Source: Rheinheimera sp. (GTDB taxonomy: Bacteria; Pseudomonadota; Gammaproteobacteria; Enterobacterales; Alteromonadaceae). From it: 58,739 nucleotides of DNA. How positions within the stretch are numbered: the stretch's first letter is position 1; each line of letters opens with the position of its first letter. A program made the translations under genes and the position numbers. The stretch lies in NCBI GenBank assembly GCA_003482455.1, contig DMYW01000011.1, positions 1-58,739 on the forward strand. Reading direction: 5' to 3'. This document shows positions 43,606 through 52,514 of this stretch, in pieces. The notes below the pieces were generated by a model. The model ran no database searches. It was not told where the DNA came from and saw nothing but the letters and a program-made list of their open reading frames with translations.

Positions 43606-46600
43606 CCTGGCAGAAGCCCTCACTAAAACGCATTATCAAACATACACTGCTGGGTAGCGTGGCACTGGTGTTAATTGGCCTGGCGATCCTAACCTCCACC
43701 ATGACAGTGCGCTTGGCGGCATCATTGGCTACCTCGCTAGTGGATGGACTGCAACTTGAGCAAGTCGATGGCGATCTTATTCATGGGGTGCACGTAAAAA
43801 GTGTTCATTACCAACACCATGACCTCACGCTACAGATTGACGATTTGCTGATCGCTTGGGACCCGACTTGTTTGCCGCAAATCTGTGTCCCAGTGTTAAG
43901 CGCCAACCGTGCGTCGATTGAACAAGCCAACACAGGCGGTACGGCGGCTGGAAAGAGCTTAGCTCCACCAACAACGCAACCCTTGACCACTGAAACTTCG
44001 ACCGCAGAATTGTCGACCGCAGAGACCTCAACAACTGCATTACCCACTTGGCTGGATCTACAACTGCTTAAACTGTCGTTGGGGCAGCTAGTGATGACAT
44101 TAGACGGCCAGCAAATCCAGCTTGCCGGCTTACAAAGTGCGGCTCACTTAAAGGCAAACAGCCTAACCATAGCGCCAACGGTACTTGACCTGCTGCACCT
44201 AAACACTAAGGCCAAAGCAGAGCCGGCACCAGCGGTAGACATTGGCAGGACTATACAAGACAGCCTGAAACTATGGCCTACGTGGAGGGTTGATGTAACA
44301 TCGCTAAAGGTTGCGCAGGTAAAGCTCGAGGACTTTGAAGTCCAACAAGTACAACTGGCAAGCCAGCTCGACCCGACCCGTCTTCACATCAGTCCATTGC
44401 AACTGAACATAGCGCCTTACCAAGTATCCTTCACAGGACAGCTGTCCCCTGATGCGACCTGGCAAGGGCAGTTGCAAGTATCAAGTCCACTCAAGCAAGC
44501 GCCGCTTCAAGGAACTATTGACTTCCAAGGTCCGCTGCAAGCCACGACCATACAAGGGCAGATAAAGCTGCAGCAACTGCCTACGTCGGATGACCTGACG
44601 CTCAGTACCGTCAGTACACTGCAAGCGACATTAAATGTACTGCAAGCGTCACCGCAGTTTGACCTGACTTGGCAAACCCCTGCCTTGACCGTCAACCATG
44701 TTGCCGCAGTCAAGCCAATCAACCAACTGCAACAACCAACCAGCACTAAAACCGCAGCAACAATCGACGACGCCGGTTTTTTCCCGCAAGCGCCAGACAC
44801 AGTGCAACTTAACGCCGAACATCGCCAAGGCCAGTTGCTTGATCTGTCACTGCACCTGGAAGGCAGTTGGCCGAAACTAGCGCTGCAAATGCAAGGACGC
44901 AGTCAATGGCCAGGCTTGCCCAATGCCGCGGTGCAAATAGCTGGCGATCTGAAAAACGACCTGTTTGAAGTGGCGAAGCTACAAATCGAGACGCTCAATG
45001 GACAACTGAACTTTGCCGGTAGTGTCAGTGCTAGCCAACTGCAAGGCCAACTGCAAATCAATAAACTGCAACCTGGGCTGTTTTGGACTGACTTCCCTGG
45101 CGAATTTAGCGGCGCTACCGAGGTGAAACTGTCGTACGCTAAACGTTTTGAAGTGCAACTGAATAAACAACAATGGCAGGGTTCTATTCGCAGCCTGCCA
45201 ATTGATTTCACTGGCGACCTTCGGCTGTGGTTTCACGAGCATTGGCGCCTCGCCACCGAAGGCATTGCGCTGACCCATGGTAGAAACCAACTACGTTTGA
45301 CCGGTAGCCTTGATGAAACTTGGGCACTGTCCGCTCAAGCAGAGCTCCCTGACATTTCGCTCAGCCTGCCTTGGGCTGAGGGGCAATTCAATGCTGACGT
45401 GATGATTGGCGGGCCGTATACATCGCCGAATCTGCAATTTAGCCTCGAAGGCAACGAACTCAGTTGGGGCGAAGACTATTCCGTCACCAAAGCTCAGTTT
45501 ACCGGTTTAGTGCGCCAATTTGGTGACCTGTCTTCACAAATGGCTTTATCCGTCAAAGGGCTTGCCACACCGGGCTTGCAGATCCGCGAATTAACCTGGC
45601 AAACCGATGGCACGCTGGCGGCGCATCAGTCGAAATTATCGCTCAACAGCCCGCAGCTTAAAGCCACGACCGAATTTACCGCTGGCGTGCAGCAAGGGAT
45701 CTGGACCGGCAAATTTAGTGCCATGGACTTAGATTCAGACCTTGGACATTGGCTGCTTGAACCCTCTATGACACTCGCCATCGATCTGGGTAAGCAGCAG
45801 ATTAAATTATCAGATAGCTGTTTTAGCGAAAACAGCAGTCGCGTTTGCTTAAAAAGCTCCGGTTGGTTATCGGCCCAACAAGGTGCCGTACGTTTTGTTG
45901 GTGATGGCGTTGCCCTGCAGAACTTCGATTGGCTGCTACCAGGACAATTTGGCCTGACTGGCGCTGCAAGCGGCGATGCGTCTGTCAGTTGGGCCAAAGG
46001 TCAGTTGCAACAAGCAAAATGGCAGATTGATGCCCAACAAGGCATGTACCGCTATCAAGGCTACAGTCCCGTGGAATTGCCGTGGCAACACACTAGCTTG
46101 ATGGGAACACTGGATCGCCAGCGTTTAACCTCAACACTGACCACGCAATTTAGCGACACACAGCAAGCCAGCATAGCGCTGGACGTCAGCGAATTTGGCA
46201 AGAAAACGCCGCGACTCGATGCCACAGTAAAAGCGCATCAAGTTGATTTGCGGTTCTTACAACCCTTATTTAACGAATACAGCAAGTTTGCTGGCACCTT
46301 TGATGCGGATCTCAAACTCAGTGGCCCGGCAACCTTGCCTGATGCACGCGGTGAAATTCGGTTATCAGCGCTCGCCATGACCGGCAGCGCCGCACCAATT
46401 GATTTAAAGCCGTCCGATCTGGTGGTGCGGTTGTTTGGTCGACAAGCTGAGCTTGCGGCCAACTTACAAACTGCCGAAGGCCCGCTTGACTGGCAAGGCC
46501 GTGCCAGTTGGCTGCAACCTGAGACCTGGTCGGCGCAATCCAGTATTCGTGCTGACTTATTGAAATTACAAACCAGTTATGGCGACTTGGAACTCAAACC

Positions 46601-47471
46601 CGATCTGCAGTTTTTTGCCAACGCGCAAGGCGGTAGCATTTCCGGGATCTTAGTCGTGCCAAAAGGCCAATTGCAATTTAACGATCTGCCCGAAGACGCG
46701 GTGCGCCTCTCCACTGATGAAGTGATGGTGGAAACCTCCAGCAATGAACTTAAACCAAGCTGGACCTTAAGCTCGGACATTCGCTTAATCCTGGGCGAGC
46801 AAGTGAAGTTTGCTGCCTTTGGCTTAAAAACCCTCCTGCAAGGCGAACTGCGAGTACGGCAAGCCAATAACCAACCGACCATTCACGGTCAGGTGAATTT
46901 AAAAGATGGGGTGTTTCGCGCGTATGGCCAAGATTTGCAGCTAACCAAAGGTCGGTTGACCTTTAATGGTCTGCCTCAACAGCCACTGCTGAATATCGAA
47001 GCGATCCGCAATAAAGACAAAACCGAAGACAATGTGGTGGCTGGCCTTCGCGTCAACGGCACCGCCGATGACCCCACAGTGGAAGTGTTCTCAAAACCGA
47101 GCAAACCACAAGCCAATGCACTGGCTTATTTGTTATTGGGGCGAGATTTAGGCACCAGTCAAGGTGATGGCGCCATGACCACCGGCTTGATTGGGCTTGG
47201 CATCGCCAGCAGCGGTAAATTGGTTGGAAAGCTTGGCGAAGCGTTTGGCGTGTCTGATTTAGCGCTCGATACCAGTGGCAGCGGCGACAACAGTAAAGTA
47301 ACGGTCAGTGGCTATCTATCGCCGAAACTACAGGTGAAATATGGCGTCGGCATCTTTAGCCAATTTGGCGAATTTACGGTGCGTTATCGCATCATCAAAC
47401 AGCTGTACTTCGAAGCTGTACGTGGCCTCGATAGCTCCATAGATTTGTTGTACAAAGTTGAATTTGATTAA
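43602..47471 (+). CDS. tamB: translocation and assembly module subunit TamB
   Basis: A 1289-residue inner-membrane-anchored periplasmic protein with an AsmA-like N-terminus and a C-terminal DUF490 domain. A signal anchor (TLLGSVALVLIGLAILTSTM) is followed by long beta-rich repeats. The C-terminus includes LNIEAIRNKDKTEDNVVAGL, NALAYLLLGRDLG, LSPKLQVKYGVGIFSQFGEF and a final KVEFD, the TamA-binding end. It overlaps tamA by 4 bases. Residues about 111-150 form a Thr/Ser/Ala-rich low-complexity stretch (TTETSTAELSTAETSTTA) not typical of the conserved core. Confidence 0.94.
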   Translation: MTWQKPSLKRIIKHTLLGSVALVLIGLAILTSTMTVRLAASLATSLVDGLQLEQVDGDLIHGVHVKSVHYQHHDLTLQIDDLLIAWDPTCLPQICVPVLSANRASIEQANTGGTAAGKSLAPPTTQPLTTETSTAELSTAETSTTALPTWLDLQLLKLSLGQLVMTLDGQQIQLAGLQSAAHLKANSLTIAPTVLDLLHLNTKAKAEPAPAVDIGRTIQDSLKLWPTWRVDVTSLKVAQVKLEDFEVQQVQLASQLDPTRLHISPLQLNIAPYQVSFTGQLSPDATWQGQLQVSSPLKQAPLQGTIDFQGPLQATTIQGQIKLQQLPTSDDLTLSTVSTLQATLNVLQASPQFDLTWQTPALTVNHVAAVKPINQLQQPTSTKTAATIDDAGFFPQAPDTVQLNAEHRQGQLLDLSLHLEGSWPKLALQMQGRSQWPGLPNAAVQIAGDLKNDLFEVAKLQIETLNGQLNFAGSVSASQLQGQLQINKLQPGLFWTDFPGEFSGATEVKLSYAKRFEVQLNKQQWQGSIRSLPIDFTGDLRLWFHEHWRLATEGIALTHGRNQLRLTGSLDETWALSAQAELPDISLSLPWAEGQFNADVMIGGPYTSPNLQFSLEGNELSWGEDYSVTKAQFTGLVRQFGDLSSQMALSVKGLATPGLQIRELTWQTDGTLAAHQSKLSLNSPQLKATTEFTAGVQQGIWTGKFSAMDLDSDLGHWLLEPSMTLAIDLGKQQIKLSDSCFSENSSRVCLKSSGWLSAQQGAVRFVGDGVALQNFDWLLPGQFGLTGAASGDASVSWAKGQLQQAKWQIDAQQGMYRYQGYSPVELPWQHTSLMGTLDRQRLTSTLTTQFSDTQQASIALDVSEFGKKTPRLDATVKAHQVDLRFLQPLFNEYSKFAGTFDADLKLSGPATLPDARGEIRLSALAMTGSAAPIDLKPSDLVVRLFGRQAELAANLQTAEGPLDWQGRASWLQPETWSAQSSIRADLLKLQTSYGDLELKPDLQFFANAQGGSISGILVVPKGQLQFNDLPEDAVRLSTDEVMVETSSNELKPSWTLSSDIRLILGEQVKFAAFGLKTLLQGELRVRQANNQPTIHGQVNLKDGVFRAYGQDLQLTKGRLTFNGLPQQPLLNIEAIRNKDKTEDNVVAGLRVNGTADDPTVEVFSKPSKPQANALAYLLLGRDLGTSQGDGAMTTGLIGLGIASSGKLVGKLGEAFGVSDLALDTSGSGDNSKVTVSGYLSPKLQVKYGVGIFSQFGEFTVRYRIIKQLYFEAVRGLDSSIDLLYKVEFD

Positions 47472-47502
47472 GCGACAGCCGCGCACTACGGTTGTCGCTT
47501 TT
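47471..47502 (+). terminator. terminator of tamAB
   Basis: AGCGACAGCCG and CGGTTGTCGCT form an 11-bp stem with one G-T pair and a 7-base loop, followed by TTTTAG, starting at the last base of tamB. Confidence 0.65.
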
Positions 47503-47507
47503 AGCTG

Positions 47508-48281
47508 TCACGCAGGTTTTTGCAGCAGCAGGTGTTGGTAACGTCCTAGTGACGCGTAAGGTTCCTGCCGGTTAAAGCGCAGCTCAACTTCTAACAGCTT
47601 GTCAAATTCGCTTTCTTGCTCTGAGCGGTCGCGTAAATAGTCATGAAAACAGCGCACGCCCGTTTTGCTATGCAAGACAAACCCTTGCTGCTGACACCAC
47701 AACACAACTTGCGCCGGATCAAGCGGGTTCTGCGGGCTTAAATGGACTTTTTTCTTGTAAGCCAAATCACGCAGCACATAGTTGAAATTACCATAGACAA
47801 TATTGGAAAAACGTTTGGCATCCACGTTGTAGAACATCAGTGACAACCAGCCGCCTGGCGCTGTTAATTGCCACAGATCTGCAATCGCCGTTTGCGGCGA
47901 CGCCAACCACTCTAACACCGCGTGACACAGCACTAGTGGAGACGGTTCGACCGCGCCCAATAACTGTTGCATCGGCGCATGAGTAAATTGAGTCCGCGCC
48001 GCCAGCCCTTGCTCAGTCGCAGCTTGTTGTGCCATCGCCAGCATTTCGGCAGAGACATCGGTCAAATGCACCTGATGGCCTTGCGCCGCCAACCACAGCG
48101 CTAATTGCCCTTGCCCTGCCCCCACATCTAAGATCCGTGTTGGCGCTTGCAGCAAAGGCAATTCACTTAAATCACGTTGCAACACTTTTTCACGCAAGCG
48201 CCCTTTGGTCGTTGCGTAGATATTCTGCTGGAATTTGTGCGCAATACTGTCAAAATTGCGGTCGTTATTGCGTTTTGTCAT
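47508..48281 (-). CDS. cmoM: tRNA 5-carboxymethoxyuridine methyltransferase CmoM (SmtA)
   Basis: A 257-residue class I SAM methyltransferase that methylates cmo5U34 of certain tRNAs to mcmo5U. The SAM motif is RILDVGAGQGQLALWLAAQGH, and NFDSIAHKFQQNIYATTKGRLRE is a CmoM-type N-terminus. LCHAVLEWLASP, SLMFYNVDAKRFSNIVYGNF and KTGVRCFHDYLRDR are further family features. ATG 48281 has AGGAA just upstream; the longer open frame to 48356 would run into elyC. Only 9 bases separate this start from that of elyC on the other strand. Confidence 0.92.
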   Translation of the reverse strand: MTKRNNDRNFDSIAHKFQQNIYATTKGRLREKVLQRDLSELPLLQAPTRILDVGAGQGQLALWLAAQGHQVHLTDVSAEMLAMAQQAATEQGLAARTQFTHAPMQQLLGAVEPSPLVLCHAVLEWLASPQTAIADLWQLTAPGGWLSLMFYNVDAKRFSNIVYGNFNYVLRDLAYKKKVHLSPQNPLDPAQVVLWCQQQGFVLHSKTGVRCFHDYLRDRSEQESEFDKLLEVELRFNRQEPYASLGRYQHLLLQKPA

Positions 48282-48290
48282 GAGGTTCCT

Positions 48291-49034
48291 GTGAAAGTCA
48301 TCCTGTCGTTGCCGGTGTTGCTGGTGCTTGTTGCGGCTTGGTTTTGTTGGCAGCAAGCTAAGCAGCAGCCACTGCAGCGAGGGCGCTGGCTGGGCATCGC
48401 CTTGCTAAGTTACTTATTGTTCTGTCAACCCGCGGCCGATCAGTTGTTGCGGCCATTGGAACGACAATATCCGGCATTTGCACTGCAGCCAGTCGATCAT
48501 ATTGTGGTGCTAGGTTGCTCACATGCCGATGATGCATTTTTGCCGATCAGCGATAAACCAAATGCCTGCTCAAAATCGCGGTTGGTGGAGGCGCTGCGTA
48601 TTTGGCACCTCAACCCACAGGCCATTATCCATCTCAGCGGCACCCTGACACAAGCCACCCATGTGCACACACAAATCGAGAGCGAGTTTCTGCAAGCGCT
48701 GGGAGTTCCTGCGGCCAGCATCCAACAACATCAAGGTGCAACCAATACCGAACAAGAAGCCGCCGTCGTCAGCAAGGTTTTATTAGCACAAACGCCAGCG
48801 CCACGGGTGGCATTGGTCACCAACGCGGCTCATATGCCCAGGGCTATGCGCTGGTTTGCCCAAGACGCAGTGACAGCCATCGCAGCGCCCGCCGAATTTT
48901 TCGGTCGTGATCTCGACAGACCGCTACGCTGGCAGGATTTTATCCCGCAAATCACCGCACCAAACAGCTGGTATGTCTGGCAATACGAGAGTGCAGCCCT
49001 GCTGCAACAACAACTACAATTGGCTATAGACTAA
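48291..49034 (+). CDS. elyC: DUF218 membrane protein, ElyC-like
   Basis: A 247-residue protein with two N-terminal membrane segments (VILSLPVLLVLVAAWFCW, LGIALLSYLLFC) and a DUF218/SanA-type periplasmic domain with VDHIVVLGCSHADD, RLVEALRIWHLNP, IHLSGTLT, TNTEQEA and VALVTNAAHMPRAMRWF. ElyC of E. coli acts in envelope biogenesis under stress. The GTG at 48291 has GAGG upstream; the longer frame would overlap cmoM fully. ElyC rather than YdcF/SanA is likely from length and layout, not proven. It overlaps the next, convergent gene by 4 bases. Confidence 0.72.
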   Translation: MKVILSLPVLLVLVAAWFCWQQAKQQPLQRGRWLGIALLSYLLFCQPAADQLLRPLERQYPAFALQPVDHIVVLGCSHADDAFLPISDKPNACSKSRLVEALRIWHLNPQAIIHLSGTLTQATHVHTQIESEFLQALGVPAASIQQHQGATNTEQEAAVVSKVLLAQTPAPRVALVTNAAHMPRAMRWFAQDAVTAIAAPAEFFGRDLDRPLRWQDFIPQITAPNSWYVWQYESAALLQQQLQLAID

Positions 49035-49786
49035 GCTGGGTTATCAATATCGATAAACTGGCTATCCAAGCCCAGTTGCTGTTGTAAATAGGCCGAAAGC
49101 GCTTTGATGCCATAACGCTCAGTCGCGTGATGTCCAGCGGCAATAAAGTGGATGCCTTGCTCATTGGCGCTGTGAATAGTCTGTTCGGACACTTCACCAC
49201 TGATAAACAGCTGCGCGCCTGCAGCAAACGCGGCATCGATATACCCTTGACCACCGCCGGTGCACCAAGCAATCCGTTGAATATCACCAATACCAGCATC
49301 ATGACTGAACACGCGTCGGCCCAAATGCGCTTCAATCGTCGTGGACAGATCCGCAAGTGACCGTGGGGCTACTAGGTCAGCAAACTGCACCACCCCCAGC
49401 GGATCTATGGTCGTTAACAGCTGGATATCGGCAAAGCCAAACAAGGTACCTAGCTGCGCGTTATTACCAAGCGTTGGATGGACATCCAGCGGCAAATGGT
49501 ACGCCAGCAAATTAATGTCGTGTTTGAGCAAGGTTTGTAAGCGGCGCTTTTTCATGCCGGTAATTTCTGGCGCTTCGCTTTTCCAAAAATAGCCGTGATG
49601 TACGATCACCGCATCGACTTGCAACCTCACGGCTTGGTCCAGCAGTGCTTGGCTTGCCGTCACGCCACACAAGACTTTTTTGATCTCAGCTCGTCCTTCA
49701 ACCTGCAAGCCATTTGGGCAATAGTCGCGAATTTTGCTGACTTGTAGCAGTTCATGCAGATGTTTAACAAGATCATGACGTTGCAT
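49031..49786 (-). CDS. Nif3-like dinuclear metal centre protein (YbgI family)
   Basis: A 251-residue Nif3/YbgI-family protein that forms a toroidal hexamer with two metals per subunit. Metal-binding features are seen in DAVIVHHGYFWKS, LLAYHLPLDVHP and the C-terminal FIAAGHHATERYGIKAL with its His and Glu. The N-terminus has IRDYCPNGLQVEGR, the family start. Proposed as a GTP cyclohydrolase-like enzyme in E. coli, with the role not firmly established. It overlaps elyC by 4 bases at its end and the glycosyltransferase by 14 bases at its start. Confidence 0.92.
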   Translation of the reverse strand: MQRHDLVKHLHELLQVSKIRDYCPNGLQVEGRAEIKKVLCGVTASQALLDQAVRLQVDAVIVHHGYFWKSEAPEITGMKKRRLQTLLKHDINLLAYHLPLDVHPTLGNNAQLGTLFGFADIQLLTTIDPLGVVQFADLVAPRSLADLSTTIEAHLGRRVFSHDAGIGDIQRIAWCTGGGQGYIDAAFAAGAQLFISGEVSEQTIHSANEQGIHFIAAGHHATERYGIKALSAYLQQQLGLDSQFIDIDNPA

Positions 49787-51023
49787 GCTGTTGTAACTCC
49801 TCTAACGCGTTCGCGCGATTTTTTGCTTCAATCCACTGCCCCATAAACTTGGTGCTGCGGTGGTGATGGTGTTTCAGCATAGCGCCAATAAAATTGGCAC
49901 TTCGATGAGCGGTAAGGCCTGCTCGCACTGCTTCTAATTGGCTAAATACACGTTGACTGTGCAGCTCAAAACGAAACTGCTCCAGCAATGTTTGCGCCTG
50001 CTGCGCAGCATGTTGCCAACGTGTTTGGTCTTGGTAGAGCTCGACCACTGCATTGATAAACGCTTGGTCATCGTCACAAATCGCACCGGGAAAGTTGCCG
50101 GCGGCGCCTAAGCCTTCGGCTCCAACATGCGTAGTAACCGTCGGTGTGCCGACTAATGCTGCATCGAGTATTTTGCCTTTTTGGCCGGCGCCAAATGGAA
50201 TAGGCGCCACTAACAATCGGGCTTTGGCCAGTTCGACATGCGCATCATCTGCCCAACCATTAACGAAAAAACCTTGTTTGGGATTATGCAATGCAGTGGC
50301 TTTAGGCGGCGGATAGGCGCCCCAAATCTGCAAATTAGCCCCGGGCAACCGCGCGCGGATCGCTGGCCACAAGGTTTTGAGTTTCAGTACAGTTTGCCAA
50401 TTCGGTTCATGCCGGAAATTGCCGATAAAACACAGATCGACACGTTGAGCAAAGTGCGGCTGCGGCGCTGGATTTGGACTTAGCAACAAAGGGCAATAAC
50501 ACAACAAACGCGGGTCAACTGAAAATTGCTGCTGTAACAGCTGCATTTCCGCGTCCGAAATGGTCAAGGTCACGTCACAACGATAAATCGCCGCAATTTC
50601 CCGCAGCGCCAATTCGGTTTGTAGATCTGTTGGGTTGACCGCTCTTTGTTGTTTGTAGGCTTGCTGGCGAGCATCTCGCCAAAAGTGCAAATCTTCGCTA
50701 TCGAGCACTTTGAGTGCCCGTGGACAGACTTCATCGACCTTCCAGCCAAACTGCTCTTCAATCATAAAGCGATCAAATAACACCACAGCTGGATCCAACT
50801 GAGCGAGCGTATCGGCAAACCCGCTGTCGTTGACGGCAATGGCTAACTCTTCAATGCCCCATTGCGCTAAATCAAAACGATGCGGCGATAAATCCGCAGC
50901 ACACGCAAACACAATGCGCCAACCTTGCTGTTGATAGATTTTCAGCAAGCTGAGCATGCGCCATCCGGCGGCAGACGATTTGGGTTCGGGCCAGACGTAA
51001 CCCAACACCAACAATAATGGCAT
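49773..51023 (-). CDS. glycosyltransferase family 1-like protein
   Basis: A 416-residue GT-B type glycosyltransferase. The C-terminal half has DLCFIGNFRHEPNWQTVL, LQIWGAYPP, FFVNGWADDAHVELAKARL, VAPIPFGAGQKGKILDAALVGTPTVTT and EGLGAAGNFPGA, which form the nucleotide-sugar site of the GT1/GT4 families. The N-terminus (LLVLGYVWPEPKSSAAGWRML) is the acceptor domain. The substrate is unknown; a cell-surface glycan is a fair guess. GAGGAG lies 8 bases before ATG 51023, which decides against the GTG at 51032. It overlaps the Nif3-like gene. Confidence 0.82.
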   Translation of the reverse strand: MPLLLVLGYVWPEPKSSAAGWRMLSLLKIYQQQGWRIVFACAADLSPHRFDLAQWGIEELAIAVNDSGFADTLAQLDPAVVLFDRFMIEEQFGWKVDEVCPRALKVLDSEDLHFWRDARQQAYKQQRAVNPTDLQTELALREIAAIYRCDVTLTISDAEMQLLQQQFSVDPRLLCYCPLLLSPNPAPQPHFAQRVDLCFIGNFRHEPNWQTVLKLKTLWPAIRARLPGANLQIWGAYPPPKATALHNPKQGFFVNGWADDAHVELAKARLLVAPIPFGAGQKGKILDAALVGTPTVTTHVGAEGLGAAGNFPGAICDDDQAFINAVVELYQDQTRWQHAAQQAQTLLEQFRFELHSQRVFSQLEAVRAGLTAHRSANFIGAMLKHHHHRSTKFMGQWIEAKNRANALEELQQHATS

Positions 51024-51097
51024 GTATGACACTCCTCATTTGGTCGCATTGTAACGACTGCATCAAGGCGGCTACAGCGCAAATTGCCGTAGATATG

Positions 51098-51125
51098 AAA
51101 AAAGCACACCGAAGGTGTGCTTTTT
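51098..51125. terminator. terminator downstream of the S8 protease gene
   Basis: AAAAAAGCACACC, loop GAA, GGTGTGCTTTTT. It lies 29 bases after the protease stop on the minus strand and upstream of the glycosyltransferase, so it separates the two units. Confidence 0.88.
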
Positions 51126-51153
51126 GGTCAAATGTTCAGCGCTTTAAAGCTGA

Positions 51154-52356
51154 TTAACACGGGTTGTTTAACAAATACGTTAGCGCGTTTTGCGCCCGCA
51201 CAATACCAAAGCCGTAATAAACGTCACGACCTGCACTGCCGCGATCTTCTGCCGTTGCCGTTAAGGCGGCACGCACTTTAGCTGCCGAGCAACTAAGTTT
51301 TTGCGACCAAATCAGCGCCGCTACGCCAGAAACATGCGGCGTTGCCATAGATGTGCCGCTTAAAGTGGCATAACTGTTGTTTTTGTACGTGGATTGCACC
51401 GATGAACCCGGCGCCGCGATTTCTACTTGGCTGTTATATTGCGAAAAGCTTGAACGGTTTTTCGCACTATCAACCGATGCCACTGACATCACAGATGGGT
51501 AAGATGCTGGATACGACAAGCTGCTATTACCGGCGTTGCCTGCCGCAGCAACCAGTAACATACCGCCTTGATAAAACGCATTGAGTGCATCACGTTCCGT
51601 GGTGGTCGATGAGCTACCACCGAGACTCATACTAACCACTTTGGCTCCGGCATCTTTACATTTTTGGATCCCTTGCACCAAGTTTGATGCGGTTGTCCAG
51701 GTGCCTGAATTGTTAAAGATTTTCACGATGTGCAAGCCCAGTTTGCCTGATGGGTTGACGCCTTTTACACCGACATTATTGCCGCCAATCGCCGCAATGG
51801 TGCCGGCAACGTGGGTGCCGTGGCCATTGCCGTCACTGTACCAAGTGCCGTGACCACTAAACGCAAAACCGGTAACGCCAGTGCTTGGTAAATCCGGATG
51901 CCCTAACGAATAGCCTGTATCCACAATACAAACTTTGATATTGCTCGTGTAAGCATCACTCACTTGTGGAGCTTGCACCATAGTGATGCCATACGGCGTG
52001 GATTCTGCGTACAACTGACGGATGGCGTCTTCTTCCACATAAGCAACGGCAGGATCATTCGCCAACGCTTTGAGTTGGGATTGATCTAATTTTGCCACGC
52101 TAAAGTTAAAGGCAGGGACATGGTTAATCGCTTCGGCTTGTACTTTCTGCAGCACGCGATTAGCGCCTACTTCCGAATACTGACTGATGCCTTTTACGCT
52201 AGCCTGTGCGGAAACCTGGATCCCAGCAGCCGATAACGTCGCGTTGTCATGGTATTTAACAATGTATTGTTTCGCTGGAGCAGCCTGTGCTGCGGTACTT
52301 AAGCCGATGGCACACAGCGCGAGGGTAAGCGCTGTTTTTTGAAAAACCTGTTGCAT
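51154..52356 (-). CDS. secreted subtilisin-like serine protease (S8)
   Basis: A 400-residue secreted protease. A signal peptide (TALTLALCAIGLSTAAQA) is followed by an inhibitor I9-type propeptide with KQYIVKYHD and DPAVAYVEEDAIRQL. The catalytic domain then shows the triad: Asp in CIVDTGYSLGHPD, His in DGNGHGTHVAGTIAA and Ser in LSGTSMATPHVSGVAAL. The oxyanion Asn is in VAAAGNAGNSS. Several cysteines suggest disulfides. GAGG lies 5 bases before the ATG. No C-terminal secretion domain is present, so type II secretion is likely (inference). The 158-base upstream region is AT-rich. Confidence 0.94.
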   Translation of the reverse strand: MQQVFQKTALTLALCAIGLSTAAQAAPAKQYIVKYHDNATLSAAGIQVSAQASVKGISQYSEVGANRVLQKVQAEAINHVPAFNFSVAKLDQSQLKALANDPAVAYVEEDAIRQLYAESTPYGITMVQAPQVSDAYTSNIKVCIVDTGYSLGHPDLPSTGVTGFAFSGHGTWYSDGNGHGTHVAGTIAAIGGNNVGVKGVNPSGKLGLHIVKIFNNSGTWTTASNLVQGIQKCKDAGAKVVSMSLGGSSSTTTERDALNAFYQGGMLLVAAAGNAGNSSLSYPASYPSVMSVASVDSAKNRSSFSQYNSQVEIAAPGSSVQSTYKNNSYATLSGTSMATPHVSGVAALIWSQKLSCSAAKVRAALTATAEDRGSAGRDVYYGFGIVRAQNALTYLLNNPC

Positions 52357-52514
52357 GGTGACCTCGTTTATTATTGATCATATTTTCACCAGCTGTTGCG
52401 CTGGCGAGTTAGACCATAAGCGAGGATTTTTTGTACAACAATGCACAATTCTGATAATAATTTGACAATTTCTTGATAAATTTATGCAATTTAGAGACGA
52501 ATGTTAATTGACCT

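Noticed and set aside
43981..44041. Possible CRISPR or tandem DNA repeat in tamB
   Set aside because: Only two imperfect copies of an 11-base unit, in frame and coding for a low-complexity linker.
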